From: Paracoccaceae bacterium | GTDB lineage: Bacteria; Pseudomonadota; Alphaproteobacteria; Rhodobacterales; Rhodobacteraceae | Direction: 5' to 3' | Assembly: GCA_011525185.1 (NCBI GenBank) | Contig: WTIQ01000135.1 | Span: forward strand, 1-9,276 | Length of the DNA stretch: 9,276 bases | In this document: one piece after another, positions 1 through 7,313 of the stretch | How positions within the stretch are numbered: position 1 is the stretch's first letter | Layout: the number at the start of each line of letters is the position of its first letter | Notes under the pieces: generated by a model | Told to the model about the DNA's origin: nothing | Database searches by the model: none | Seen by the model: only the letters and a program-made list of their open reading frames with translations | Program-made: the position numbers and the translations under genes

Positions 1-54
1 ACGCAGCGGATTGCAAATCCGTGTACACCGGTTCGATTCCGGTACTCGCCTCCA
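1..54 (+). tRNA. tRNA-Cys (GCA), 3' portion, cut by window start
   Basis: This is the 3' two-thirds of a cysteine tRNA; its 5' acceptor strand and most of the D-arm lie before the window. The anticodon stem-loop has loop TTGCAAA at 11-17 with anticodon GCA at 13-15, closed by GCGGA/TCCGT (one G-U pair). The T-arm is ACCGG, loop TTCGATT, CCGGT. The 3' acceptor strand is ACTCGCC, followed by discriminator T and an encoded CCA ending at 54. A U73 discriminator is the known identity base for tRNA-Cys, which supports the call. No copy of this 3' end is seen elsewhere in the window, so there is no sign here of an integrated element at this tRNA. Confidence 0.93.
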
Positions 55-70
55 GCATTTTCAATGGTTT

Positions 71-100
71 AGCGCACTCCGCACCCTGCAGGGCGCTTTT
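71..100 (+). terminator. weak candidate terminator hairpin after tRNA-Cys
   Basis: AGCGC at 71-75 can pair with GCGCT at 93-97, followed by T's to position 100. The loop holds a competing short dyad, CCCTG/CAGGG (84-93). The stem is only 5 bp and the T run is short, so this is a possible but weak transcription stop for the tRNA. The rest of the spacer from 101 to 286 shows no gene, strong hairpin or repeat that I can support. Confidence 0.3.
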
Positions 101-286
101 AACGGTATCAGATACATGTTCTGTCCAAAGCCATTTTAGCGATGCTTTTATTCGTGACCTAACCGTTGGGCGCTATCGATGAACCAAAAAGGCGCGTTTA
201 CATCGTATTGTAATCCAGTGGATCAGCTTATTCTGTATGAACGCCGTTTGGCTTTTCGCGATTTGTAATCGATTTCTCAAGGGCGA

Positions 287-1321
287 TCAGATGGCGAACG
301 CGAAAAAGTTGATCAAGGAGGCGTCTTTGTTCTTGAAAATCGAGAGTAACCGTATCTCCCATTGCTGGAAACGCGTCATGGTGTAGAATGGATCAGACTG
401 ATCAAGGAGGCTTCTTGCCTTTTTCTTTCGCCAATCCACTCCCTGCTCATGCAATTGATCAATTTTGGGATCTTTGCGCCACTCGCTGACCTGCGCGCGC
501 ACCGTATTTAGGTGACGCAGAATGCGCGTGTCGTCGGTCACATTGAAGTTTCGATCAATCCAGTAGGAAAGGTTGATCGGGTCATCGCTGTGATTTGGCT
601 TTCCTCTTGCCGCCTTCACTAGAAAATTCCCGACCGAGCCAAGTGCATAATGATTAAGCTGAGCGAGGGTATAACGCGGCCTCATCGTCGGAAAGATCGT
701 ACAAGGAAGGCGAGCAACAGGCACACCAGATCCATGCACCCAGCCCTCCCACATGGGGAGACCGTCCCTCACTTTAGGTCTGTGAACACCAAGTTTGCTA
801 TATCGTGGGTCGTTTCGATAGAGGGATTTGAATTGAACTGCGCGCCAAGGCCAGAGCATGGACTCTGGCGCCGCACGCGTAAACTGCTCGATTATGAATT
901 TATCTTCGTAAGCCATTATGCCACTCGAGCCAAACATGCGCCAATCAATAACAAAGCCAGCGGCATCGGGCCGAGCAGCGAAGAGATCTGCGATCTTGCC
1001 GTCGCCGACGTGTATTGTGAAGAATTCATCGACGTCGGACACCAGTATCCAATCCGCCTGTTTGGTTAAATCATGATTACGAGCACGATTAAGCGCCTTC
1101 CATTGGACAGTTTTCTTGCCAGACTGGGGATTATCCAAATGTGCAACGATCCCTAAGTCTTGCAGACGATCCAAAAGCAGGTCGGTCCCATCGTCACAAT
1201 CATTGGAGTAAATTAAAAAATCAGTGACGCCGATCGTTTTATGATAAGCAAGCCATTCTAGAATGAAAGGCGCCTCATTTCGCATGACTGTAATACATAA
1301 AATTCGCATGTCATTCGTCAT
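287..1321 (-). CDS. glycosyltransferase family 2-like protein (Glyco_tranf_2_4 type)
   Basis: A 344-residue protein that probably transfers a sugar from a nucleotide-sugar donor to a cell-surface glycan; donor and acceptor are unknown. The N-terminus MRILCITVMRNEAPFILEW (from about residue 5) is the opening strand and MRNE motif typical of the PF13704-like group. SNDCDDGT (about 39-46) follows, and VSDVDEFF carries a DxD-type metal/nucleotide-sugar motif at about 96-98. There is no signal peptide or clear membrane segment, so it is probably cytosolic or membrane-associated. I chose the ATG at 1321 because AAAGGTGG (complement of 1331-1338) lies 9 bases upstream; an upstream in-frame ATG at 1345 lacks this spacing. 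It lies downstream of the hexosaminidase on the same strand, but 151 bases away with its own ribosome-binding site, so it is probably a separate unit. No functional link to the sugar-import locus is visible. Confidence 0.85.
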   Translation of the reverse strand: MTNDMRILCITVMRNEAPFILEWLAYHKTIGVTDFLIYSNDCDDGTDLLLDRLQDLGIVAHLDNPQSGKKTVQWKALNRARNHDLTKQADWILVSDVDEFFTIHVGDGKIADLFAARPDAAGFVIDWRMFGSSGIMAYEDKFIIEQFTRAAPESMLWPWRAVQFKSLYRNDPRYSKLGVHRPKVRDGLPMWEGWVHGSGVPVARLPCTIFPTMRPRYTLAQLNHYALGSVGNFLVKAARGKPNHSDDPINLSYWIDRNFNVTDDTRILRHLNTVRAQVSEWRKDPKIDQLHEQGVDWRKKKARSLLDQSDPFYTMTRFQQWEIRLLSIFKNKDASLINFFAFAI

Positions 1322-1406
1322 AAGGATCATCCACCTTTGATGCAAATGTTCTATTATTTAACTGTTGGTCCAGGGTCTTGGGAGGAACCAGTCTATCCAA
1401 AGTACG

Positions 1407-1434
1407 AGACAAAAACCCTGTCTTCTCTTTGTCT
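1407..1434 (-). repeat. AT-rich inverted repeat between hexosaminidase and glycosyltransferase genes
   Basis: AGACAAA (1407-1413) and TTTGTCT (1428-1434) form a perfect 7-bp inverted repeat around a 14-base loop. It lies 39 bases beyond the stop of the hexosaminidase gene, the expected place for the end of the regulator-hexosaminidase transcript. It has few GC pairs and no clean T tract on the minus strand, so it is not a convincing intrinsic terminator and may be chance. Nothing else is recognisable in the 1322-1472 gap apart from the glycosyltransferase ribosome-binding site. Confidence 0.3.
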
Positions 1435-1472
1435 AGGCCTCAGCTAACAGAACAGAAGTCAAGTCGTTCAGA

Positions 1473-3296
1473 TCAGACGGGAGCACTTGCCCAGTTCATT
1501 GCCTTGAACAGTTTTCTGTAGGCATCTGCCTGCGCGCTCAGCTCTGGGCCTTTGGTTTTGCCGAATTCTTCCCATGCTTTGGTCGCAACGCCCAAAATAC
1601 GCGGGGCAATCATGGGGTAAAGGTGTTCGTCGTATTGCGTAAATTCACCCCAAAAGGCGCCTTGCACCCCAAGGATGCGATCCTTGACATGGGTTGCCTT
1701 GGGGTGCACAGGGTCCCAATTTATCGTATTGGACAACGCAGTAATAGCTGCCCAGCTTGCCCCCCAGTCATCTGGATCATCGCTTTGCGCCATATCAAGG
1801 TAAACGTGTTGCGCGGGTGTCATGACCACGTCATACCCTGCCTCGGCAGCTTTGACGCCAGCCTCTTGGCCCGTCCAGCTCATCAAAATCGCGTTATGCC
1901 CTATGCCCCCGTTTTGGCCGCGCATCGCCTCTTCCCATGCAAGGGGACGTGCGCCTAAACGAACACAGAGCTGGGCCGCTTTTTCCATCATCCAGCCCTG
2001 CACATCATCGCGTGTCGTAAGAGCTTGTGTCTTCATCAACTCGTCAACCAGAGGCGATCCAGCCCATGCGTCATCTGGCAATTCATCACAGCCAAGATGC
2101 ACATGTTTATATGGAAACAGCGGAATAACGTCGGTCAGGAGTGCTTCAATGACCTCCCATGTTTTTGGACACGCGGGGTTCATCACATTCTCGCCGTAGC
2201 CCTGAACGCTTTCTTCTGTGCCCTTATCATTGGGATCACGCGTCTCTGGGAACACTTGCGTGAGAGCAAAGGCGTGGGCAGGTATCTCAATTTCAGGCAA
2301 TACATCTATGTGCAAAGCAGAAGCATGATCCACAATCATTTGCACCTCGGCCAAAGAATAGGTGCCTCCAGCCTCCAGACCGCTTCCAAAGACAGCTGGC
2401 ACAAGATGGCCCTCACCGCGCAATGCGGTCTGCTGCCAAAGTTCAGGCAGGCTAGGAATTTCAATCCGAAACGCCTCATCATCGCTGAAATGCCAATGAA
2501 ATTTATTCAGCTTCAAAAGGGCCATAAGGTCTAAAAGGTCGAGAATGGTGTTTGGCTTGTAAAAATGGCGCGCACAATCCAAATGTTGCCCCCGCCAAGA
2601 GAAGCGTGGGCTATCCTCAATGGTGCCACATGGGACCATGTGTTCGGTAAGCACCCAAAGCGACAAGAGACTGATTGCGGCATAAAAAAATCCGACCTCA
2701 TGTGAGGCAGAGATCTCGATCTGCTCTGGAGTGAGCTTTAAGACATAGGCATCCTCGGCAAGATCCGCTTGATTGGTGCACAGGACTTCTATGCCATCAG
2801 GCGCCAAAAATGGGCCCAAAGTGTTTCGTTTTGCCAATTCATCGACTTTTTTGAGCGCCGGGTGATCGCTGCAAAAGGCTTTGGCCCTAAATGAGCCCTC
2901 AGACGGCCTCCATTTTTGGGGTGGCGGGATCAAAGGGAGCTCGGGACAGAACTCTCCTAGGGCGCGTGGCTCTAATCTCACACCAAGCTCAAGCGCGGGC
3001 AGAGTATGGACCTGACCATTTATCCTAAGATAGGCGCCAAGTGGCAGCCAAGCACGATTTGTGGTCTTAGTATTGGGGTCAAGATACTCTAAAGTTACCT
3101 CATGGGTCTCATCCGCGTCTAAGGGAGGCAAGGCAACGATATGAAACCCTCCAACCCGTTTTTTCAACCTCCCTCCCCCTAACACCTCTGCAGGGGCCAT
3201 GAGTGAGAAACAAAATTCAACCTCAGGAAGCACTTCACTAGACCTTAGTTCACACTGGATAACGCGCCCTCTTATCTGCGCGTTAAACTCAAACAT
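1473..3296 (-). CDS. beta-N-acetylhexosaminidase, GH20 family, cytosolic
   Basis: A 607-residue enzyme expected to remove terminal beta-linked GlcNAc or GalNAc from oligosaccharides by the GH20 substrate-assisted mechanism. An N-terminal beta-rich region (about 1-115) and a GH20b-like alpha/beta domain precede the TIM-barrel, which starts near SPRFSWRGQHLDCARHF (from about residue 229). HFSDDEAFRIEIP is at about 269-281. The hallmark HLGCDE is at 400-405, giving the catalytic pair D404-E405. Later conserved tryptophan segments are LAWEE (about 452-456), MSWTG and GAFWGE (about 546-551). There is no signal peptide, so it should act on imported sugar. The ATG at 3296 is preferred over an in-frame TTG at 3311 because GAGGG sits 8 bases upstream. 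It overlaps the regulator's end by 8 bases (ATGTTTGA), so the two are probably cotranscribed and translationally coupled. Exact substrate (chitobiose, other GlcNAc or GalNAc glycosides) cannot be read from the sequence. Confidence 0.95.
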   Translation of the reverse strand: MFEFNAQIRGRVIQCELRSSEVLPEVEFCFSLMAPAEVLGGGRLKKRVGGFHIVALPPLDADETHEVTLEYLDPNTKTTNRAWLPLGAYLRINGQVHTLPALELGVRLEPRALGEFCPELPLIPPPQKWRPSEGSFRAKAFCSDHPALKKVDELAKRNTLGPFLAPDGIEVLCTNQADLAEDAYVLKLTPEQIEISASHEVGFFYAAISLLSLWVLTEHMVPCGTIEDSPRFSWRGQHLDCARHFYKPNTILDLLDLMALLKLNKFHWHFSDDEAFRIEIPSLPELWQQTALRGEGHLVPAVFGSGLEAGGTYSLAEVQMIVDHASALHIDVLPEIEIPAHAFALTQVFPETRDPNDKGTEESVQGYGENVMNPACPKTWEVIEALLTDVIPLFPYKHVHLGCDELPDDAWAGSPLVDELMKTQALTTRDDVQGWMMEKAAQLCVRLGARPLAWEEAMRGQNGGIGHNAILMSWTGQEAGVKAAEAGYDVVMTPAQHVYLDMAQSDDPDDWGASWAAITALSNTINWDPVHPKATHVKDRILGVQGAFWGEFTQYDEHLYPMIAPRILGVATKAWEEFGKTKGPELSAQADAYRKLFKAMNWASAPV

Positions 3297-4050
3297 CTTC
3301 TGATCCCTCAATGCGCAGCTCCGTCACAAAATCATACACTTCAGAACGATAGATCCCTTCGGTCAGCTCAATCGGTCGACCCGAGCCAAGATACCCAGTA
3401 CGCACGATTTTAAGCGCGGCGTCACCCTCTCTCATATTCAACAAATCTGCCTCTCTTGCTTCCAGATTTATGGCGCTGACCCGTTGAAGGGCACGGGTTG
3501 GGGCACGTCCTTCTTTCTGCAAAACATCATAGAGTGACTGTTGGACAGTCTCGGGCTTGTGTAAAATGGCTTCAGGCAAAGAGGTTGTCTCAAGCGCAAC
3601 CATGATCCCATCCGAACTGCGCAGTCGTGAAATACGGGCAACACGAGCACCCGCACCAAGTCCCAGCGTCACAACCTCTTGTGAAGTGGGGGAAAAGAGG
3701 CCCGTTGATAGGATATGACTTTGCGAGCTGCGTCCCAGTGATTGCATGGTTTCGGTAAATGAAACCAGAGACGACAGAGATTGCGATACCTTCGGCACTT
3801 GCGGCAGAACGAAGGTGCCAGCACCTCGCTTTTGCATCACCAACCCCTCTTTGACAAGCAAAGCGATGGTTTGCCGCAAGGTGACACGGCTCACGCCCGC
3901 ACGCTCTGCCATTTCGCGCTCGGGCGGAAACTGTGCGTCAGCTGGAATATCCCCAGAAGCGATAGAGGCACGAAGATACCGGTGCAATTGCTGGTAACGC
4001 GGACCCTTTTCTGGAGTAAACCAAAGGTCTGGATTGATCTCTACATTCAC
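3289..4050 (-). CDS. GntR-family transcriptional regulator, HutC/UTRA type
   Basis: A 253-residue cytosolic DNA-binding protein, probably the repressor of this sugar locus. The winged helix-turn-helix spans about 15-81 and contains the typical FPPEREMAERAGVSRVTLRQ (41-60), ending in the wing KRGAGTFV. The C-terminal UTRA effector domain runs from about 95 to 245. In the related NagR/DasR regulators this domain binds phosphorylated amino sugars such as GlcN-6-P or GlcNAc-6-P; a similar ligand here is inference. The start is GTG at 4050 with AAGG 8 bases upstream. The stop overlaps the start of the GH20 gene. A perfect inverted repeat of TTGGTATTA lies immediately upstream and covers the candidate -10 box, which suggests autorepression. 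The opposite-facing ABC-import operon begins 228 bases away and is the other likely target. Confidence 0.93.
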   Translation of the reverse strand: MNVEINPDLWFTPEKGPRYQQLHRYLRASIASGDIPADAQFPPEREMAERAGVSRVTLRQTIALLVKEGLVMQKRGAGTFVLPQVPKVSQSLSSLVSFTETMQSLGRSSQSHILSTGLFSPTSQEVVTLGLGAGARVARISRLRSSDGIMVALETTSLPEAILHKPETVQQSLYDVLQKEGRAPTRALQRVSAINLEAREADLLNMREGDAALKIVRTGYLGSGRPIELTEGIYRSEVYDFVTELRIEGSEDV

Positions 4051-4066
4051 TGCGTTAGCCTTATGA

Positions 4067-4091
4067 TTTGGTATTAATTTATAATACCAAA
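4067..4091. promoter_or_regulatory. palindromic operator for the GntR regulator
   Basis: TTGGTATTA (4068-4076) and TAATACCAA (4082-4090) are exact inverted copies around a 5-base AT spacer; the flanking T at 4067 and A at 4091 extend each arm to 10 bases. A dyad of this size directly in front of a GntR gene is a strong operator candidate. It lies 16 bases before the GTG start and only 4 bases from the ribosome-binding site, and overlaps the proposed -10, so binding would block the regulator's own transcription. Binding is inferred, not shown. Confidence 0.8.
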
Positions 4092-4108
4092 GAGAGTTTC
4101 AAAATCAA
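4081..4108 (-). promoter_or_regulatory. candidate promoter of the regulator-hexosaminidase operon
   Basis: Read on the minus strand, TTGATT (complement of 4103-4108) and TATTAT (complement of 4081-4086) are separated by 16 bases, resembling sigma-70 -35 and -10 boxes. The -10 box falls in the right arm of the palindromic operator. The transcript would start close to the ribosome-binding site, leaving a very short leader. In such AT-rich DNA other hexamer pairs are possible, so the exact boxes are uncertain. Confidence 0.45.
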
Positions 4109-4110
4109 GA

Positions 4111-4120
4111 AAATACCAAT
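4111..4120. promoter_or_regulatory. isolated operator half-site
   Basis: AAATACCAAT is the reverse complement of ATTGGTATTT and matches 8 of 9 positions of the palindrome's half-site (final base differs). It lies 29 bases from the corresponding arm of the main dyad, close to three helical turns. No inverted partner is visible beside it. It may be an auxiliary site for the GntR regulator or a degenerate remnant. Confidence 0.45.
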
Positions 4121-4170
4121 ATAGCTCCAACATTTCTTTATTTTACCCATAATTACAAGATTATGAGCTC

Positions 4171-4190
4171 TTGGTATTAAATTGGTAGTA
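4171..4190. promoter_or_regulatory. tandem direct operator half-sites near the ABC operon
   Basis: TTGGTATTA (4171-4179) is an exact copy of the palindrome's left arm. TTGGTAGTA (4182-4190), one mismatch away, follows with the same orientation and an 11-base repeat, about one helical turn. This places two half-sites on one DNA face in front of the permease gene and overlapping its candidate -35. The likely role is repression of the importer operon by the same GntR protein, although a direct rather than inverted arrangement is unusual for that family. Confidence 0.6.
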
Positions 4191-4211
4191 CAGTGACTGC
4201 TCCCTTGCTAT
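4182..4211 (+). promoter_or_regulatory. candidate promoter of the ABC-import operon
   Basis: TTGGTA (4182-4187) followed after 17 bases by TTGCTA (4205-4210), or after 18 by TGCTAT (4206-4211), forms a plausible but weak sigma-70-like pair. The -35 coincides with the second direct half-site, so regulator binding would exclude RNA polymerase. Transcription would start some 60 bases before the GTG of the first permease. An alternative pair, TTACAA (4153) and TATTAA (4175), cannot be excluded. Confidence 0.35.
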
Positions 4212-4278
4212 CCTCTCTCTCAAGCCAACAGAATCATTGACCGACAGGTCAGCCAAGTCTGCCAAAAAGGAGGGACAT

Positions 4279-5220
4279 GTGTCACAGTCTACGGGGCAAT
4301 TCGGGGCAACTTCTCTAAAGAGCTCACCCCTCAAATCCCCCCGCATTTCTCCTGCTTTTTTTGCTTGGCTTCTTGTTGCCCCCGCACTTTTGTTCATTTT
4401 GGTGATTGTGGCTTGGCCCCTCCTAGAGACCTTTCGCCTGTCCTTTACCAATGCCCGTCTCGGCGGTGAAAGCTATGTCGGATTAGAAAACTACGAAAAG
4501 CTATTAGAGAAACGTAAGTTTCATCAGACCATTTATCGGACGTTTTACTGGATGTTTCTTTCGGTGAGCCTCAAACTGATTTTGGGACTGATTGGAGCGA
4601 GTCTGTTAAATGCGGCCGTTCCCGGAAAAGCCCTGTTTCGCGTTCTTGTGATGCCCCCTTGGGTGATCCCGATTGCGATTGGATGTATCGGCTGGCTTTG
4701 GCTTTACAACGGATATTTTGGTATTCTCTCTGGAACGGCCCAGTGGCTTGGCCTAATCGATGGCCCCTTTGAATTTCTTGCCCATAAAAAATCGGCCTTT
4801 TATTCGGCTGTGGTGACAGATGTTTGGGTTGGCACCCCTATGGTCACACTCTTTTTCCTCGCCGCCATGCAGGGTGTGAGCCGCGACCTATACGAAGCAG
4901 CATGGGTCGACGGTGCAGGACGTTGGTATCGCTTTCGCCGCATCACCATTCCTCAGATTATGCCTGTGATCGTCTCTATGATGCTGCTTTCTGCGATTTG
5001 GACCTTTAACAGCTTTGAAGTGATCTGGATTTTGACCGAAGGCGGTCCGCGCAGCGCCAGCACGACGCTGATTATCGACACCTATAAAACAGCCATTGGG
5101 AATTATAAATTCGGAGAAGGCGCAGCACGCGCGGTCATTATTGTGATCCTGCTCTCGATCTTTTCTCTGATTTATCTGTTTTTCCTCAACAAAGTAAACA
5201 AAATCTACGGGAGCAAATAA
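4279..5220 (+). CDS. sugar ABC transporter permease, MalF type
   Basis: A 313-residue inner-membrane subunit of a CUT1-type carbohydrate importer; it forms the translocation pore with the next gene's product. A polar N-terminal tail of about 25 residues precedes the first membrane helix (FFAWLLVAPALLFILVIVAW, about 27-46), and about five more hydrophobic helices follow. The cytoplasmic EAA loop, EAAWVDGAGRWYRFRRITIP (about 206-225), is the coupling site for the ATPase. I chose GTG at 4279 because AAAGGAGGG ends 4 bases upstream; an in-frame TTG at 4237 has no such site. An ATG two bases before the GTG is in another frame and soon stops. It is first in the plus-strand operon, and the next permease starts one base after its stop. 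Similar permeases move disaccharides, GlcNAc oligomers and other sugars, so family alone does not give the substrate. Confidence 0.93.
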   Translation: MSQSTGQFGATSLKSSPLKSPRISPAFFAWLLVAPALLFILVIVAWPLLETFRLSFTNARLGGESYVGLENYEKLLEKRKFHQTIYRTFYWMFLSVSLKLILGLIGASLLNAAVPGKALFRVLVMPPWVIPIAIGCIGWLWLYNGYFGILSGTAQWLGLIDGPFEFLAHKKSAFYSAVVTDVWVGTPMVTLFFLAAMQGVSRDLYEAAWVDGAGRWYRFRRITIPQIMPVIVSMMLLSAIWTFNSFEVIWILTEGGPRSASTTLIIDTYKTAIGNYKFGEGAARAVIIVILLSIFSLIYLFFLNKVNKIYGSK

Positions 5221-5221
5221 G

Positions 5222-6064
5222 ATGATGGATCGCTACTCCCCTTTGCAAATGGTTGGCATATACCTGTGCCTTGCGGTTTTTTTGACCTTTATTCTCTTGC
5301 CATTTGTTGAAATGTTCATGGCCTCTTTGCGTCCGCTTGAGCATCTGTTTCGCTCACCCTATCAATTTTGGTCTGATGATTTCAGCTTTGAAGCCTACAG
5401 CAAAATGTGGGATACCGTGCCACTTTTGGGGCGCTACATCTTTAATTCAGTCTTTATTTCCACTGCGGTGACACTGATTACTATGATCCTTGTGATCCCT
5501 GCGGCCTATGCCTTTGCAAGACTAGATTTCCCATACAAAAACGCGACACTGGGCATGTTCTTGGGTGTCAACATGTTTACAGGTGCGGTTTTGTTGATCC
5601 CGCTTTATCGCGTGTTGCAATCCCTTGGGTTGCTCAATTCCTACTGGGCTATGATCATTCCAGGTGTCGCATTTCTCATTCCAACCGGCATCTGGCTTTT
5701 GCGGTCTTATCTAGAGAAAATTCCAAGAGAGCTAGAAGAGGCAGCTTATGTGGATGGGGCGAGCCGCATCTATATTTTGCGCCGCGTGGTCCTGCCGCTT
5801 GCCATTCCAGGTCTTATTGTTGTGGGCGTTGCTGTCTTTATCGGTGCCTATGCACAACAATTCCTCTTTGCAATCACCTTTAACCAAACACGGGAATATC
5901 AACCGCTTCCCGCAGGCATTTTCGAATTCATTGGCTATCAGTCAGTGACGTGGAACGAAATGATGGCCGCTGCCCTTGTCGGGGTACTGCCGGTCATGTT
6001 GATCTTTTTGTTCCTTCAAAAATACCTTGTTGCGGGCCTCACAGCAGGCGCCATCAAGGAATAA
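5222..6064 (+). CDS. sugar ABC transporter permease, MalG type
   Basis: A 280-residue inner-membrane subunit that pairs with the preceding permease. The first membrane helix is at about 10-33 (VGIYLCLAVFLTFILLPFVE). A periplasmic stretch follows, then a core of about five helices between residues 73 and 275. The EAA loop, EEAAYVDGASRIYILRRVVL (172-191), lies in the usual place before the last two helices. Two consecutive ATGs (5222 and 5225) could start it; GGGAG about 8 bases upstream favours the first. One base separates it from the preceding stop, which indicates translational coupling. The binding-protein gene follows after about 30 bases. Confidence 0.94.
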   Translation: MMDRYSPLQMVGIYLCLAVFLTFILLPFVEMFMASLRPLEHLFRSPYQFWSDDFSFEAYSKMWDTVPLLGRYIFNSVFISTAVTLITMILVIPAAYAFARLDFPYKNATLGMFLGVNMFTGAVLLIPLYRVLQSLGLLNSYWAMIIPGVAFLIPTGIWLLRSYLEKIPRELEEAAYVDGASRIYILRRVVLPLAIPGLIVVGVAVFIGAYAQQFLFAITFNQTREYQPLPAGIFEFIGYQSVTWNEMMAAALVGVLPVMLIFLFLQKYLVAGLTAGAIKE

Positions 6065-6094
6065 TCCTATCCAACAAAAGGGAGAAACGTGGAT

Positions 6095-7306
6095 ATGAAA
6101 AACCTAAAAACTCTAACCTTAACAGCTGCACTTGCGCTTGGCGCATCAGGGCCGCTTTATGCAGAAAAGCTGCATTTTATCATGTGTGGCGGAGAAATTC
6201 GCGACGCCGATCAAAGCGTTGTGGATGCCTTTGAAGCCAAGCATGATGGCGTGAGCGTCAATATCGAAGCCATCCCTTGGGGCACCTGTCAGGATAAATC
6301 CCTCACACTTGCTGCTGCGGGTGACCCGCCCTCTGTTGCCTATATGGGGTCTCGGACCTTGCGTCAGTTGGCAAATAATAACCTGATTGTTCCAGCAGAA
6401 ATTTCCCAAGATACGATTTCTGCCTATCAGCCAGGGATTTTGAACACGGTGACAGTGAAAGGCACACGCTGGGGCTATCCACGCGCGTTTTCAACCAAAG
6501 CGCTTTTCATCAACTGTGATCTTGCAGAAGCGGCTGGAGCAGAATGCAAAGCGCCCAAGACGTGGGATGATATGTATGCCTTGGCCAAAGCGATCAATGA
6601 CAACACCGACGCAGCAGGTGTGGGCATTGCGGGCAAGGATTTTGACAATACGATGCACCAATTCTTGAATTATCTCTATTCAAATGGGGGTGTCGTCATC
6701 GATCCGCAAACAGGAGAGAACAAGCTTGATAGCAGCAACACGCGCGAAACGCTTGCCTTTTACAAAAAGCTTGTGAGTGTAGCGCAAGAAGGCCCAACCG
6801 CTTGGGAAAGATCGCAGCTCAAAGACCTCTACAATGACGGAAAAATCGGTATGTACATCGATGGCCCTTGGGGTCGTGGTCAGCACAAAGAGGGCATGAA
6901 CGAGATCACAGTTCCCGTGCCTGCGGGTCCAAATGGCGACAATGGGACGATCCTCATCACAGACTCAATCGCTGTGTTCAAAGGCTCAGGACATGAGGAA
7001 TTCGCCCATGAACTGGCAGGCATGCTTACAACTGGTCAAAGCCAGTACGCGCTGGACACCGAATGGGGTCTAACACCGATCTTTGACTATGAAAAGCTTG
7101 GCTTTGACGCGCCTTATTACAAAGGGGACGCCTATTGGCAGGTCTTTGTAAATGGGATCGGTGCAGGTGGCCCCGAGCCGCTTGTGGAGGATTTCAAATC
7201 GCTTCAGTCTGTGTTCACTAATATGATCCAAGGCGTCATTTTGGATGATGATACAGTAGATAACCTCGTCACAATCGCTGGCGAAGAGCTCGACGAAGCG
7301 CTCTAA
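6095..7306 (+). CDS. periplasmic sugar-binding protein of the ABC importer
   Basis: A 403-residue extracellular solute-binding protein (family 1-like) that should capture the sugar in the periplasm and deliver it to the two permeases. The N-terminus MKNLKTLTLTAALALGASG is a Sec signal peptide with probable cleavage after LYA (residue 23, before EKLHF). There is no lipobox, fitting a soluble periplasmic protein. AAAGDPPSVAYMGSRTLRQL (about 73-92) and the later GMYIDGPWGRGQ region fit the two-lobed fold; aromatics such as W62, W126 and the DGPWG tryptophan could stack on sugar rings. Four cysteines (C31, C65, C141, C151) are the only ones in the mature chain. An in-frame GTG at 6089 is an alternative start: GGAG lies 4 bases before GTG and 10 before ATG; I prefer the ATG because it gives a typical signal peptide. 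The gene sits third in the operon, and a hairpin follows its stop. Confidence 0.93.
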   Translation: MKNLKTLTLTAALALGASGPLYAEKLHFIMCGGEIRDADQSVVDAFEAKHDGVSVNIEAIPWGTCQDKSLTLAAAGDPPSVAYMGSRTLRQLANNNLIVPAEISQDTISAYQPGILNTVTVKGTRWGYPRAFSTKALFINCDLAEAAGAECKAPKTWDDMYALAKAINDNTDAAGVGIAGKDFDNTMHQFLNYLYSNGGVVIDPQTGENKLDSSNTRETLAFYKKLVSVAQEGPTAWERSQLKDLYNDGKIGMYIDGPWGRGQHKEGMNEITVPVPAGPNGDNGTILITDSIAVFKGSGHEEFAHELAGMLTTGQSQYALDTEWGLTPIFDYEKLGFDAPYYKGDAYWQVFVNGIGAGGPEPLVEDFKSLQSVFTNMIQGVILDDDTVDNLVTIAGEELDEAL

Positions 7307-7313
7307 ATCAATC

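Noticed and set aside
1..286. Possible integration (att) site at the tRNA-Cys 3' end
   Set aside because: No second copy of the tRNA 3' sequence, integrase or phage gene is present in the window.
650..1069. Plus-strand 139-residue open frame inside the glycosyltransferase gene
   Set aside because: It is antisense to a gene with clear family motifs and its translation resembles no protein family.
2025..2534. Plus-strand 169-residue open frame antisense to the hexosaminidase
   Set aside because: It lies wholly opposite the conserved GH20 catalytic region and has no recognisable domain; antisense frames of this length are common.
4161..4451. Minus-strand 96-residue open frame across the ABC operon control region and first permease start
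   Set aside because: It overlaps the operator repeats and the well-supported permease start, has low-complexity basic composition, and shows no domain or convincing ribosome-binding site; it is a shadow frame.
4719..4740. Operator-like TTTGGTATT inside the first permease gene
   Set aside because: A single half-site match within coding sequence, without an inverted or tandem partner; chance occurrence is likely.
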